From Gemmatimonadota bacterium (GTDB lineage: Bacteria > Gemmatimonadota > Gemmatimonadetes > Longimicrobiales > Gaopeijiaceae), in contig JAJDXM010000063.1 of NCBI GenBank assembly GCA_022823225.1, positions 1 to 64,000 of the forward strand: a DNA stretch of 64,000 bases, in the 5' to 3' direction. The stretch's first letter is position 1. The number at the start of each line of letters is the position of its first letter. Of this stretch, positions 34,420 to 43,252 are shown piece after piece. The position numbers and the translations under genes are program-made. A model generated the notes under the pieces. That model did no database searches, was not told the DNA's origin, and worked only from the letters and a program-made list of their open reading frames with translations.

Positions 34420-37400
34420 ATGACTACCAGGGGGCAACCGAAGCCGTTCGGGAGCGCAACGTTCCTGCTGCTACCCCTCCTCGTAGCGGGTTGCACCGCC
34501 ACGCCCGCACCCAGCTCGCCCACCCCCGCGTCACCCCCCTGCGACGGCTGGGGCGCGTTCACCTTCTTCGAGTCGGCTACCCCGCAGGACGTTCGCGAGT
34601 GCCTGGAAGCGGGTGCCAACCTCAACGACCCGTTCTGGGGACAGGTTTTCCACACGGCGGCGCGCTACTCCCCGGACCCGGCCGTCATCGATGTGCTGAT
34701 CGAGGCCGGCGCGGACTTGTACGCCCACAATTCGGAAGGCGGCACGCCCCTGCACTCGGCCGCGGCGGGCAACACTCACACAGGCGTCATTGCCGCGCTG
34801 CTGGAGGCTGGCGCCGACCCCAACGCGCGGGACCTGGACGGCCTGACGCCCCTGCACATGGCCGCCCACACGAACGACAATCCGGACATCGTCACCGCCC
34901 TCGTGCAAGCCGGCGCCGACCCCAGCGCCCGGGGCCCCGCCGGCCTGACGCCCCTGCACATGGCCTGGAACCAGCGGTGGCCCGGCATCCGCCCCGCGGC
35001 AGTCCGCGAATTGCTGCGGCTGGGCGCCGACCGCCTCGCGCGCGGCGATCTCGGTCAGATCGCCGACCCGACCCACTGCGACCATTGGACCACGGCCACC
35101 TTCGCCCAGCTCGCGGTGCCGACAGACTTCATCCGTTGCCTGGAACTGGGCGCGGACATCCTCGCCCGCGACGATCAGGACAACACTCCCCTGCACCGCG
35201 CAACGCAGAACGACGATGCATCCGTCCTGGCGGTGCTGCTGGACGCGGGGGCCGATCTCGAAGCCCGCAACCGACGGGGCCACACCCCACTGCATTCCGC
35301 AATCAGCCACGGCAACCTGACCGCCATGACCGCCCTGCTGGCCGCCGGAGCCGACATCGAAGCCGATGCTGGCGGCTTCTACAGGACACCCCTCAACTAC
35401 GCGGCCTTGCGCATCACCCGCTCGGTGAAGGAGCGCAACGAGGTCACGATCACCCTCATCGAGGCCCTGCTCGAGGCGGGGGCCGATGTCAACACCGCCG
35501 ACGAACGCGGTGACAGCCCACTCGTGAAAGCCCTCAGATATGGCTTGCCGGATGGCCCATCCACACCCCGATCCGATTCCATTGCCGATGCGGTGGCCGA
35601 CCTCGCCTTGAAGCTGTTGGCGGCCGGCGCGGATCCCGGCGCTCAGGGTAGGTCGGGATCAACCCCGCTGCACGAGGCCGCAGAATACAAACCCCCGATT
35701 CTGGTGCAAGCCATGCTGGACGCCGGGGCCGATCCGGATCTACGTAACGGCGCCGGCAATTCCGCGCTGCATTCGGCCGCACGGTCCGGCAGCGTCGAAG
35801 TCATCGAACTTCTGATCAACGCCGGTGCGCAGGTGAACGTTCGAAACCGGTCCGGGATGTCCCCCCTTCACAGTGCGGTTCTCTCGGGAAGGACCTCCAT
35901 GATCGCCGTGCGAACTCCAACCCTGGAGACGGGACCGTGGCTGCAGCGGGCAGCCGCCCTGCTCGAAGCCGGCGCGGACCCGAACCTGGCGGATGCCAAC
36001 GGTGACACCCCCCTGCACTTCGCCGCGCAGGTTTTCGACACCGCACTGGTGTCCCTCCTGGCAGACGCCGGTGCCGCTGTGAACACCCTCAACGACGGCG
36101 GTGAGACTCCGCTGCAGGCGGCCCGGAACCACGCCAACGCGGCGGTTGCGCGCAAGCTGGTCGACATTGGGGCGGATCCGGTCGCGCTCGAGGGCACCGG
36201 TGGGATTGACGGCCCATTCTGCGCCCTGGACGCCTTCATGTTCGTGATTCTCGCCCCACCCGAGACCTTGAGAGATTGTCTGGCTGCCGGCTTCTCCATC
36301 AACACGCCTGACTGGGCCGACCTGACGCCCCTGGTCCAGCTGGTGCGCTTTGGCTCCACACGCGGCGCCCCCGAGAAGGTCGCGCTCTTCCTGGCGGCGG
36401 GGGCGGATGTGAACGCCCGCAATTCCCGCGGAGAGACGCCGTTGCACAGAGCGGCACGCCGGGAGAGTCCCGACACAGCCTCCATGGAGTCGCTGCTGCT
36501 GGAGGCCGGTGCGGACGTGAACGCCCGCGCGAACGACGGACAGACCCCGCTGCACCTGGCCGCGTCCCTCGACCACATCCCCGTCGTAGCCGTTCTGCTG
36601 GAGGCCGGCGCGGAGGTGGACGCCCGTACGAACGCCGGCCACACCCCGCTGCACCTGGCTCTGCTGGGGGGTCGGCGCGCCGCCGCAGCCACGCTGTTGG
36701 AAGCCGGAGCCGATCCGGACGCACGCGACGGCGACGGCAGACTCGTCGATCCGGCCAGCTGCGAGCGCTGGGGCACCGAGACCTTCTTCGTGTTCGCCAC
36801 TGCCGATGTCGTGGCCGCCTGTCTGGAGGCGGGGGCGGACGCTCGCGCGATCAGACCGCAGCCGGATCCCCCGGTTCTCCCGGATGGATGGATCGTGCGC
36901 CCCCGGCGCCCGAGCACTCCCCTCCACATGGCTGCCGCCCAGACACGGGACCCCATCGTCATCACCGCCCTGGTGGAGGCCGGCGCAGATGTGGCCGCGC
37001 GCGACAACGGGGACTACACGCCGCTGCACAAGGCCGCCGAGACCGGCACGCCGGGCGTGGTGCGGGCGCTTCTGGAGGCCGGGGCCGAGGTGGACGCCCG
37101 GCCCCAGGGCTTCGATCGCGGGTTTTCCAGTGGCCGCAATACCCCACTGCACAATGCCGCGCGCAACCCGGATCCGGCGGTTGCCGGGGCGCTCCTCGAA
37201 GCGGGTGCGGAGGTCAACGCCCGTGGTCGGGACGGCATCACCCCGCTGCACTATGCGGCGTGGAATCGGAATCCGGCGGTCGCAGAACTCCTTCTGGAGG
37301 CTGGAGCCGAAGTCAACGCGCGCTCATCCCGCGGCCTCACTCCGCTTCATCGGGCGGCTTCGGGGAACTCGAACCCTGCGGTGCTTTCCGTCCTGCTGGA

Positions 37401-37857
37401 GGCCGGGGCCCACGTACACGCGCGAGGATCGTACCGCACCGCCCACGACCCGCCCGGCCGGCTGACACCCCTGCACTCCGCAGCGAACTGGAACCGCAAC
37501 CCGGAGATCGTGACGCTGCTCGTCGCCGCGGGGGCGGACCCCGATGGAGGGTTGGCTCGGGCAGTCGTTCCCCGGTCGCCCGTCAGCTTGGCCGCCTTCA
37601 CCAACGGCAACCCCGCCGTGCTAGAGGCACTCCTGCACGCGGGCGCGAGCCTGGATCTGGCCGACTCCGAAGGCCGCACCGTCCTGCACCACGCGGCGAT
37701 CACTTTTCCCGCTGCCTTCCCCCTCCTGCTGCGCCTGGGCGCCGACCCGGAAGCGCGCGACGTGGAGGGGAAGACGCCCATGGACTACGCGAGGGAGAAT
37801 CCGGCGCTCAATCCCTGGGAGCGAGTCAGAATGTCAACTCTGCTTGGCAAAAGGTAA
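34420..37857 (+). CDS. Giant exported ankyrin-repeat lipoprotein 2
   Basis: The product is 1,145 residues from ATG 34420. It has a clean lipoprotein signal, FLLLPLLVAGC, with Cys25 as anchor. Ankyrin repeats fill the rest, interrupted by cysteine-paired modules at 41/61, 220/240, 601/620 and 781/801. The carboxy terminus GKTPMDYAREN then NPWERVRMS is almost the same as in the upstream paralogue (QPWERVKMS), so the pair arose by tandem duplication. Both stops are followed by AAGAGAAG. It is likely cotranscribed with ankyrin 1 and displayed on the cell surface or in the periplasm. Confidence 0.87.
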   Translation: MTTRGQPKPFGSATFLLLPLLVAGCTATPAPSSPTPASPPCDGWGAFTFFESATPQDVRECLEAGANLNDPFWGQVFHTAARYSPDPAVIDVLIEAGADLYAHNSEGGTPLHSAAAGNTHTGVIAALLEAGADPNARDLDGLTPLHMAAHTNDNPDIVTALVQAGADPSARGPAGLTPLHMAWNQRWPGIRPAAVRELLRLGADRLARGDLGQIADPTHCDHWTTATFAQLAVPTDFIRCLELGADILARDDQDNTPLHRATQNDDASVLAVLLDAGADLEARNRRGHTPLHSAISHGNLTAMTALLAAGADIEADAGGFYRTPLNYAALRITRSVKERNEVTITLIEALLEAGADVNTADERGDSPLVKALRYGLPDGPSTPRSDSIADAVADLALKLLAAGADPGAQGRSGSTPLHEAAEYKPPILVQAMLDAGADPDLRNGAGNSALHSAARSGSVEVIELLINAGAQVNVRNRSGMSPLHSAVLSGRTSMIAVRTPTLETGPWLQRAAALLEAGADPNLADANGDTPLHFAAQVFDTALVSLLADAGAAVNTLNDGGETPLQAARNHANAAVARKLVDIGADPVALEGTGGIDGPFCALDAFMFVILAPPETLRDCLAAGFSINTPDWADLTPLVQLVRFGSTRGAPEKVALFLAAGADVNARNSRGETPLHRAARRESPDTASMESLLLEAGADVNARANDGQTPLHLAASLDHIPVVAVLLEAGAEVDARTNAGHTPLHLALLGGRRAAAATLLEAGADPDARDGDGRLVDPASCERWGTETFFVFATADVVAACLEAGADARAIRPQPDPPVLPDGWIVRPRRPSTPLHMAAAQTRDPIVITALVEAGADVAARDNGDYTPLHKAAETGTPGVVRALLEAGAEVDARPQGFDRGFSSGRNTPLHNAARNPDPAVAGALLEAGAEVNARGRDGITPLHYAAWNRNPAVAELLLEAGAEVNARSSRGLTPLHRAASGNSNPAVLSVLLEAGAHVHARGSYRTAHDPPGRLTPLHSAANWNRNPEIVTLLVAAGADPDGGLARAVVPRSPVSLAAFTNGNPAVLEALLHAGASLDLADSEGRTVLHHAAITFPAAFPLLLRLGADPEARDVEGKTPMDYARENPALNPWERVRMSTLLGKR

Positions 37858-37946
37858 AGAGAAGGCGACACACGGCAGTTCGATGACGCTGCCACGTCTT
37901 GGGGCCAAGCCGCCGAGCGACTACCCCTGGCGTCGACAACTTCCCC

Positions 37947-39752
37947 CTAACTCCCGTCCGTCCGCCTCGGCAGCACCAGCGTGATGTCCCCGATCCGCCA
38001 CGGTTCCCAGCGCATGTAGAGCGGCACCGTGACGATCAGGTGGGCCCGCCCGCGCACCTCCTCGCCGTCGGGGCCGTGCCAGGTCGCGACCACCCACACG
38101 TCGCCGATGTTGTTGCGCATGCCGCTGCGCTCGGGGTTGGGGCCGTCGATCGCGGGATGGAAGAGGCCGCCCTCGTCCAGCGTCCCGATGTACTCGATGT
38201 CGTCGTCGTCGAAGACCGCGGCGTATTCCTCGACGCTCCAGGTCACGTCGACGTGGCCGAGCGGCAGGTCGTCCCCGGTTTCGGGGTCGCCGTCGGGGCC
38301 GTTGCTGTAGGCGGTCGCCTCGAACTGGGCGAATCCCTTGGGGAAGTTCCCGCCACCGACCCGCGCCATCCCCGCCTCGGGCGTCACCGCGATCCGGTCG
38401 ATGGTCTCGTAGACGGTGAACGCTCCCGGGACAGGCTGGCCGGCCAGGAACACATCCCGGGCGCCCGCAGCGGCGTCCTCGGCAGCCGCCACCTCCGCCG
38501 TGAACCGGTCCGACCCGCTCTCGACGACGCGCACGAGCTCCACACCGGGTCCCAGATCGACATCGTCGGGGCCCAGCCCCTCGGCCAGGTTCACCCCGTG
38601 CACGGTCACGGTCGCCGTCGTCCCGGCACGCACCGCCACCGGATGCAGCCCCGACAGCACCGGACCGTTCGCGCGCACGAGCTTCACATCCGGCCCGAAC
38701 TCGTCGTAGGCGCCCATGAACCAGCGACCGTTGATCTCGTTCCAGCCGCGCTCGACCATCATCACCTCGCGCAGCGCCGTCTCCTCGTCCCCTCCGACGA
38801 AGGAGCGACCGCGCCACTGGTAGCCGGTGTAGACGATCGTCCGGCCGTCGCGCTCGATCCGCTCGCCCGTGCGCACATACTCGTAGCGGAGCCGGGTGAT
38901 GAAGCTGGACGCGTCTGCCCCCTCCGCGATCTCCACCGTCCCGTAGATGGGCCCGAATCCCGGATCGTGACCGCTGAGCGCCCACGTTCCCGCGATCCGC
39001 GGCGGCCGCTTCGTCGCCGACCAGGCCGTCCACTCGGGAGTCACGAGCGGGAACTCGCCCGACAGGTGGCGCACCGCGGCGTCCTTCGGATGGCCGGAAC
39101 TCGCTCCGAACCGCATGAACCCCTGGCCGTCCGAGAGCGGGTAGTAGCCCCGGTGCGTCGCCATCAGCAGGTCCCATTCCTCCCGGGTCCGACGCTGGGT
39201 GATGACCCGTCCCATGGAGTGGCACTGGCTGCAGGTATCCTCCACATCCTCGTCCGGCTCGTAGCTCCAGTCGATCAGCCGCCGCTCGACCTCGAAGCGG
39301 CCCGGCCGGAGCTCCTCCGGCGCGATCCCGTGATTGTCCGACAGGTAGCGGACGATGTCGCGCGCCACCGCCTCGTCCAGCTCCACGTTGTTGAGCGTCA
39401 CCATGCGCCGGATCGACTGCTGCCACCCCTCCGGAGTCTTCCGCATGTAGGAGATGCGGGTCATCATGCCGTCGTCGTCGACCGCATGGCAGCGCTGGCA
39501 GGCGTCGATGACGGTCTCGTTGGTAACGGGGATGCCTTCGTCGTCCCCGTCGTCGCCGTTCTGCTGGGCAGTGGCGAGGGCGGGGATCGTGAGGGAGAGG
39601 AGGACGGCGGCTGGGAGCCTCCGGGACACGAACGCCGAGCACGGGCGCGAGACCGGCCGCGCACCAGAAGGCCGCCGGCCCGAGAGCCGGGGTCCGGGAA
39701 GTTGACGCAGCGCCCGCTCCGCACCGCTCCGACCAGCCATGAGAGGTTTCAT
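37947..39752 (-). CDS. qhpA: Quinohemoprotein amine dehydrogenase alpha subunit (diheme)
   Basis: The product is 601 residues from ATG 39752 (an alternative lies at 39740). It has a long amino-terminal extension, then a signal core LLSLTIPALATAQQ. Two c-type heme motifs are CQRCH (85-89) and CSQCH (174-178), forming the diheme domain. The carboxy-terminal two thirds are beta-sandwich/barrel domains with GEFPLVTPEWTAWSA and later Ig-like repeats, as in QhpA. It accepts electrons from CTQ in the gamma subunit and passes them to a periplasmic carrier. It is separated from the other subunit genes by the ankyrin pair. Confidence 0.9.
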   Translation of the reverse strand: MKPLMAGRSGAERALRQLPGPRLSGRRPSGARPVSRPCSAFVSRRLPAAVLLSLTIPALATAQQNGDDGDDEGIPVTNETVIDACQRCHAVDDDGMMTRISYMRKTPEGWQQSIRRMVTLNNVELDEAVARDIVRYLSDNHGIAPEELRPGRFEVERRLIDWSYEPDEDVEDTCSQCHSMGRVITQRRTREEWDLLMATHRGYYPLSDGQGFMRFGASSGHPKDAAVRHLSGEFPLVTPEWTAWSATKRPPRIAGTWALSGHDPGFGPIYGTVEIAEGADASSFITRLRYEYVRTGERIERDGRTIVYTGYQWRGRSFVGGDEETALREVMMVERGWNEINGRWFMGAYDEFGPDVKLVRANGPVLSGLHPVAVRAGTTATVTVHGVNLAEGLGPDDVDLGPGVELVRVVESGSDRFTAEVAAAEDAAAGARDVFLAGQPVPGAFTVYETIDRIAVTPEAGMARVGGGNFPKGFAQFEATAYSNGPDGDPETGDDLPLGHVDVTWSVEEYAAVFDDDDIEYIGTLDEGGLFHPAIDGPNPERSGMRNNIGDVWVVATWHGPDGEEVRGRAHLIVTVPLYMRWEPWRIGDITLVLPRRTDGS

Positions 39753-39932
39753 CCGACCGATTGCTTTCCGTTTGGGAGGGATGGAGTATTCGTGCTTGCC
39801 GGTTTCGGCGACTGATTGAGTTAACAGGCTGATCGCAGACTTCGCCAGCCCGCACCAGGATCGGAGCAAGCCGCCGGTGCCACCGGGCGCTTCCGTTGCG
39901 GCCCGTCTCCAACGACGTACCACGCACAGGAA

Positions 39933-39974
39933 TTGACCACCGGTTCTTGATTCTGATACCATATTGTGGTATCA
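39933..39974 (+). promoter_or_regulatory. hicAB promoter and operator
   Basis: A TTGACC at 39933-39938 and a TACCAT at 39957-39962 are spaced by 18 bases. A perfect inverted repeat TGATACCA/TGGTATCA (39954-39961 and 39967-39974, five-base spacer) covers the -10 region, just before the hicA start. It is the probable binding site of the HicB ribbon-helix-helix domain. Confidence 0.7.
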
Positions 39975-39980
39975 TCGCTG

Positions 39981-40235
39981 ATGAGGCGCAGGCACCGCGA
40001 GACGCTCGAAATGCTCTTCGCCCATCCGGTCAGCGGCAACATACCCTGGCGGCGAATCGAAGGGCTGTTCGCTGAGCTGGGCGCGGAGATCAGCGAGCGG
40101 AAAGGATCCCGCATCGGCGTGAGACTGTTTGGCGACCGACGGGTATTCCACCGCCCGCATCCATCGCCGAACGCCGATGTCGGCGTGGTCGTCAGCATCC
40201 GGAATTGGCTTCGACGGAATGGAGTGGAACCATGA
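39981..40235 (+). CDS. hicA: HicA-family toxin
   Basis: The product is 84 residues from ATG 39981; a GTG at 39966 lies within the operator and is less likely. The sequence shows the HicA dsRNA-binding-like fold of the longer subgroup: TLEMLFAHPVSGNIPWRRIE, ERKGSRIGVRLFGD, then VFHRPHPSP. HicA toxins cleave mRNA at the ribosome or free. Its stop overlaps the hicB ATG (ATGA), the normal hicAB coupling. Confidence 0.85.
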   Translation: MRRRHRETLEMLFAHPVSGNIPWRRIEGLFAELGAEISERKGSRIGVRLFGDRRVFHRPHPSPNADVGVVVSIRNWLRRNGVEP

Positions 40236-40564
40236 GAAACACCATGGAGATCAATGGCTACAAGGCTGTCATCCAGTTCGATCCGGATATCGACATGTTC
40301 CGGGGCGAGTACATTGGCCTGAACGGCGGAGCAGATTTCTACGCCCGCGACGTTGCCGGTCTCAGGAAGGAGGGGGAAGCGTCGCTGAAGGTGTTCCTGG
40401 AGATGTGCGAAGAGGACGGCGTAGAGCCGCGAAAGTGGTACTCGGGCAGATTCAATCTGCGGATTTCGCCGGAACTGCACGCAAGCGCCGCTGCCGCTGC
40501 GGCTGCCGAGGGGAAGAGCCTCAACCAGTGGATTGCCGGCGCGCTCGCCACGATCTTGCTGTGA
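40232..40564 (+). CDS. hicB: HicB-family antitoxin
   Basis: The product is 110 residues. The amino-terminal degenerate RNase H-like domain is INGYKAVIQFDPDIDMFRGE. The carboxy terminus is a ribbon-helix-helix DNA-binding domain, GRFNLRISPELHASAAAAA with SLNQWIAGAL. It neutralises HicA and represses the operon through the palindrome at 39954-39974. It ends 13 bases before the convergent qhpG stop. Confidence 0.87.
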   Translation: MRNTMEINGYKAVIQFDPDIDMFRGEYIGLNGGADFYARDVAGLRKEGEASLKVFLEMCEEDGVEPRKWYSGRFNLRISPELHASAAAAAAAEGKSLNQWIAGALATILL

Positions 40565-40577
40565 GCCGACTCCGGGA

Positions 40578-42239
40578 TCAGGTCCCACCTCCCCCCGGCA
40601 CCAGCACCCCATCCGCAACGAGCAGCGCGATCACGCTGATGAAGTTGCCCAGGTCCACCGGGGGCAGATCCTCGCGGGCCGCCCACTCGGTGTACGTCTC
40701 GAAGAGCACGCCGGGGTTCGCGCACCCGGGGGCGAGGTGCACGACCCGCAACAGGTCGACATCGCGAAAGTAGCGGACGCCGCCGGGGAAGCGCGGGGTG
40801 ACCAGGGACGGCGCCATCCGGATCCGGTTTCCGATGACCAAGGGGCACTCGACGGTCTTGCGGGATCCGATCCGCAGCCGGCCCGAGCCAAGCCGCAGGG
40901 CGTGAAAGGCCGCCCGGACTTCCGCGTCGTCGCGGAGTTCCTCGGCGCCCGGACCGTCGGGCGAATTGGCCTCGGCTCCATCTTCCGGCCGGTCGGCGAG
41001 CCAGCGGGCGCGCTTTTTCCAGAAAGCGTCCGGGGCCGTCGCCGTCTCGCTTCCCGTCCCGCTGCCCGTGGGCCTCGCGGCGGTTTCCACCTCCTGCCCG
41101 CCCGCGAGCACACCCCCGGTCCGCGTCCCCGCGACCTGTACCGCGAGCCCTTCCCGCATCGACCGGTACATCGCCCGCTCCCGCTGGCTGAAGAATTCGG
41201 TCGCAATCCCCGCCAGCTCCGGCGTCCGGATCGCCGTGTGGACCGCCACCGCCGCGAGCCACCCCGAGGCCAGCGCCTTCTTCACCCCGTACGACGACAT
41301 CGGGTCGGCGAAGGAGGCGGCGTCGCCCACCAGCAGCGCCCGCCCCGGGGCGAACTCGGACGAAGTGTACATCGACGCGGTCACAGCCCAGGCGTCGCCG
41401 GTCGGCACGGCGGGTTTTGTGATGGAGGACATGAGGGCGGTGTTGGCAATCTCGGCCTCGAAGGCCGACGAGAGGTCGGCGGCCCCCTCCATCACGGCCT
41501 GTAGGCGAGGGTCCACCATCACCGCCACATGGCGTTCCTCGTTCGAGGTCGGGACGGACCAGGCCCAGCCGCGCTCGAAGCTCTCCACCAGGGCGTGCGC
41601 GGGGTCGACATTGCTCCAGCCGCCGTCCCTCCGGTACCGCCGCACGACCGCGAGCGTCGGCGCGCCGGCCTCCATCACCCTGTAGCGCCGCCCCACCACC
41701 CCCGCCCGCCCCGTGCAGTCCAGCACCCAACCCGGGACGATCTCCGCGCGCCCCCCGCCATCCAGCGCGACCACCACCCGCCACCCCTCCCCCTCGCCAT
41801 CCCGTTCCGGCATCCGCGCCACCCCCCCCACGATCTCCGCCCCGGCCTCCGCCGCCGCCTCACGCAGCACGCGGTCGAACCGGGACCGCAGCACATGGAA
41901 CCCGGTGGCGCCCCCCGCGAAGTCGTCGCGGCGCCCCTCTCCGCCCCAAAGCGCGGTATTCCCCCCGTTCGGGTGAAACCCCGCCGCCTCCACAACCCCC
42001 AGCAGCCCCGTCGCGCCCAGGACCTTGCGCGTACTCGGCGGCAGCGACTCGGCGAGCGATTGGGCGCCCGCCGCGCGGCTGGCACCACCCAACTCCCGCT
42101 GCACCACCACGACCTCCACCCCCCACTGCGCAAGCAGCCGCGCAGACGCCGCCCCGGCGGGACCGCCACCGAGGACGAGCACCTGGGGATCTGTCGTCAC
42201 GTTGCCGCGTCCGTCGTCTGCGGCTGCCTGGTTCGTCAT
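40578..42239 (-). CDS. qhpG: FAD-dependent monooxygenase QhpG
   Basis: The product is 553 residues. The amino-terminal FAD motif is VLVLGGGPAGAASARLL (about 20-36). The class-A flavin monooxygenase/halogenase region PGRALLVGDAASFADPMSSYGV follows, with the GD motif. The carboxy-terminal 150 residues form an extra domain (CPLVIGNRIRMAPSLVTPRF). In characterised clusters QhpG dihydroxylates the tryptophan of the thioether-linked gamma subunit, building CTQ. The middle (about 395-450) is a Gly/Ala/Thr-rich low-complexity insert. It is identified by architecture plus the complete qhp set nearby. Confidence 0.85.
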   Translation of the reverse strand: MTNQAAADDGRGNVTTDPQVLVLGGGPAGAASARLLAQWGVEVVVVQRELGGASRAAGAQSLAESLPPSTRKVLGATGLLGVVEAAGFHPNGGNTALWGGEGRRDDFAGGATGFHVLRSRFDRVLREAAAEAGAEIVGGVARMPERDGEGEGWRVVVALDGGGRAEIVPGWVLDCTGRAGVVGRRYRVMEAGAPTLAVVRRYRRDGGWSNVDPAHALVESFERGWAWSVPTSNEERHVAVMVDPRLQAVMEGAADLSSAFEAEIANTALMSSITKPAVPTGDAWAVTASMYTSSEFAPGRALLVGDAASFADPMSSYGVKKALASGWLAAVAVHTAIRTPELAGIATEFFSQRERAMYRSMREGLAVQVAGTRTGGVLAGGQEVETAARPTGSGTGSETATAPDAFWKKRARWLADRPEDGAEANSPDGPGAEELRDDAEVRAAFHALRLGSGRLRIGSRKTVECPLVIGNRIRMAPSLVTPRFPGGVRYFRDVDLLRVVHLAPGCANPGVLFETYTEWAAREDLPPVDLGNFISVIALLVADGVLVPGGGGT

Positions 42240-42359
42240 CCCGCAATTGCTGCGGGCCGACGTCCTTGCGTCAAGTCCGCTTCACCCTGCGCCCCGCCGG
42301 GTGTGCAGCAAGTCTTCTGCCGCGGCACCGCCCCGAGCCGCGCCGCGCCGGACCCCTTC

Positions 42360-42400
42360 TTGACTCTGAATGAATCACTGACTAGTCTGCTAACTAGTCA
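42360..42400 (+). promoter_or_regulatory. phd-vapC promoter and operator
   Basis: A TTGACT at 42360-42365 and a TAGTCT at 42383-42388 are 17 bases apart. A perfect inverted repeat TGACTAGT/ACTAGTCA (42379-42386 and 42393-42400) overlaps the -10 box. This is the expected site for autorepression by the Phd/YefM-type antitoxin encoded next. Confidence 0.7.
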
Positions 42401-42440
42401 GATCACCGCCGAACTGGAACCTCGTAGCCGCGGAGGCCCC

Positions 42441-42698
42441 ATGCCCCGAGTCTGGCAGGTACAGGAAGCCAAGGCCCGCTTCAGCGAGATGCTCGATTCG
42501 TCGCAGGACGAGGGGCCGCAGATCGTCACCAGGCGCGGTGTGGAAGCGGCCGTCCTCGTCAGGGTCGATGAGTGGCGCCGGCTTCGAAAGCTTGCGCGGC
42601 GGGACGTCAAGGACCTCCTGCTCGCGACGGAAGCCCGGACGGAGGCACTGGTGCCGCGGCGCCCGCAGCGCTCGCGTCTGGAGCCACCCCCCCTGTAG
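42441..42698 (+). CDS. Phd/YefM-family antitoxin
   Basis: The product is 85 residues from ATG 42441. The amino-terminal Phd domain is classic: VWQVQEAKARFSEMLD, GPQIVTRRGVEAAVLV, DEWRRL. The basic carboxy terminus would wrap the toxin. It lies 43 bases upstream of a PIN-domain gene and behind a palindromic operator, making a Phd-VapC type II module. Confidence 0.85.
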   Translation: MPRVWQVQEAKARFSEMLDSSQDEGPQIVTRRGVEAAVLVRVDEWRRLRKLARRDVKDLLLATEARTEALVPRRPQRSRLEPPPL

Positions 42699-42741
42699 CC
42701 CGGCTAGGGCCGCACAGCGCACCTGTCCACGGAGCCCAGCC

Positions 42742-43146
42742 ATGTATCTCCTCGACACCGGCGTCGTCTTCGAACTCCGCCGGCCGGAGCCGCACCCGTC
42801 CCTGGTCCGGTGGATCACCGAGGCCCCGTCCGACCAGCTGTTCCTTTCAGCTGCCACCCTTGGCGAGGTCCAGGCCGGGATTGAGAACGTGCGCGACTGG
42901 GACCCCGGCAGCGCCACCAGGCTGGAGGTCTGGCTCGACGCCGTGATTGAATCGGGCGCGGTGTTGCCGATGGATGCGGAGTGCTTCAGGGAGCACGCGA
43001 GGATCCAGCACCGCCGGCCAAGCGGCGTCTCGAGCGTGGCGATGATCGCGGCTACCGCCCGGGTCCATCGATTGACGGTCGTGACACGGGATGGTCGGGA
43101 CTATCGGCGACTCGGGATCGGCTGTGTGAATCCGTTCGAGCTCTGA
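42742..43146 (+). CDS. VapC-like PIN-domain toxin with altered active site
   Basis: The product is 134 residues with the PIN fold of VapC/FitB toxins. The first acidic residue, Asp6 (MYLLDTGVV), and the glutamate in LGEVQAGIE are present, as is the late aspartate in VVTRDGRDY. The usual aspartate before the AAT(A) helix is replaced: the sequence reads SVAMIAATA where ADALIAATA is expected. Normal members cut RNA with a four-acid magnesium site. This copy may be weakened or inactive, or use a neighbouring residue. It pairs with the preceding antitoxin. Confidence 0.8.
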   Translation: MYLLDTGVVFELRRPEPHPSLVRWITEAPSDQLFLSAATLGEVQAGIENVRDWDPGSATRLEVWLDAVIESGAVLPMDAECFREHARIQHRRPSGVSSVAMIAATARVHRLTVVTRDGRDYRRLGIGCVNPFEL

Positions 43147-43252
43147 GGTCCACGGCGCTACCGCGGGACCGCATCGCGCGCCGACCGGGTCTCTGATCTG
43201 CCGCCCTGGCACGCCGGCCGGCGGAGGCGGTTGGCACAGGCGTTTGCGCTCG

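Noticed and set aside
35740-37251. Minus-strand open frames across the ankyrin genes
   Set aside because: They mirror the ankyrin codon repeats in reverse and contain no recognisable fold.
31230-37857. Periodic DNA repeats suggesting a CRISPR-like array
   Set aside because: The period is about 99 bases and variable, the frame is open throughout, and the translation is ankyrin repeats; there are no constant short repeats with unique spacers.
37899-39815. Long plus-strand open frame of 638 codons
   Set aside because: It is antisense to qhpA, has an Arg/Pro/His/Val-rich composition with no domain, and exists because of GC-rich codon bias.
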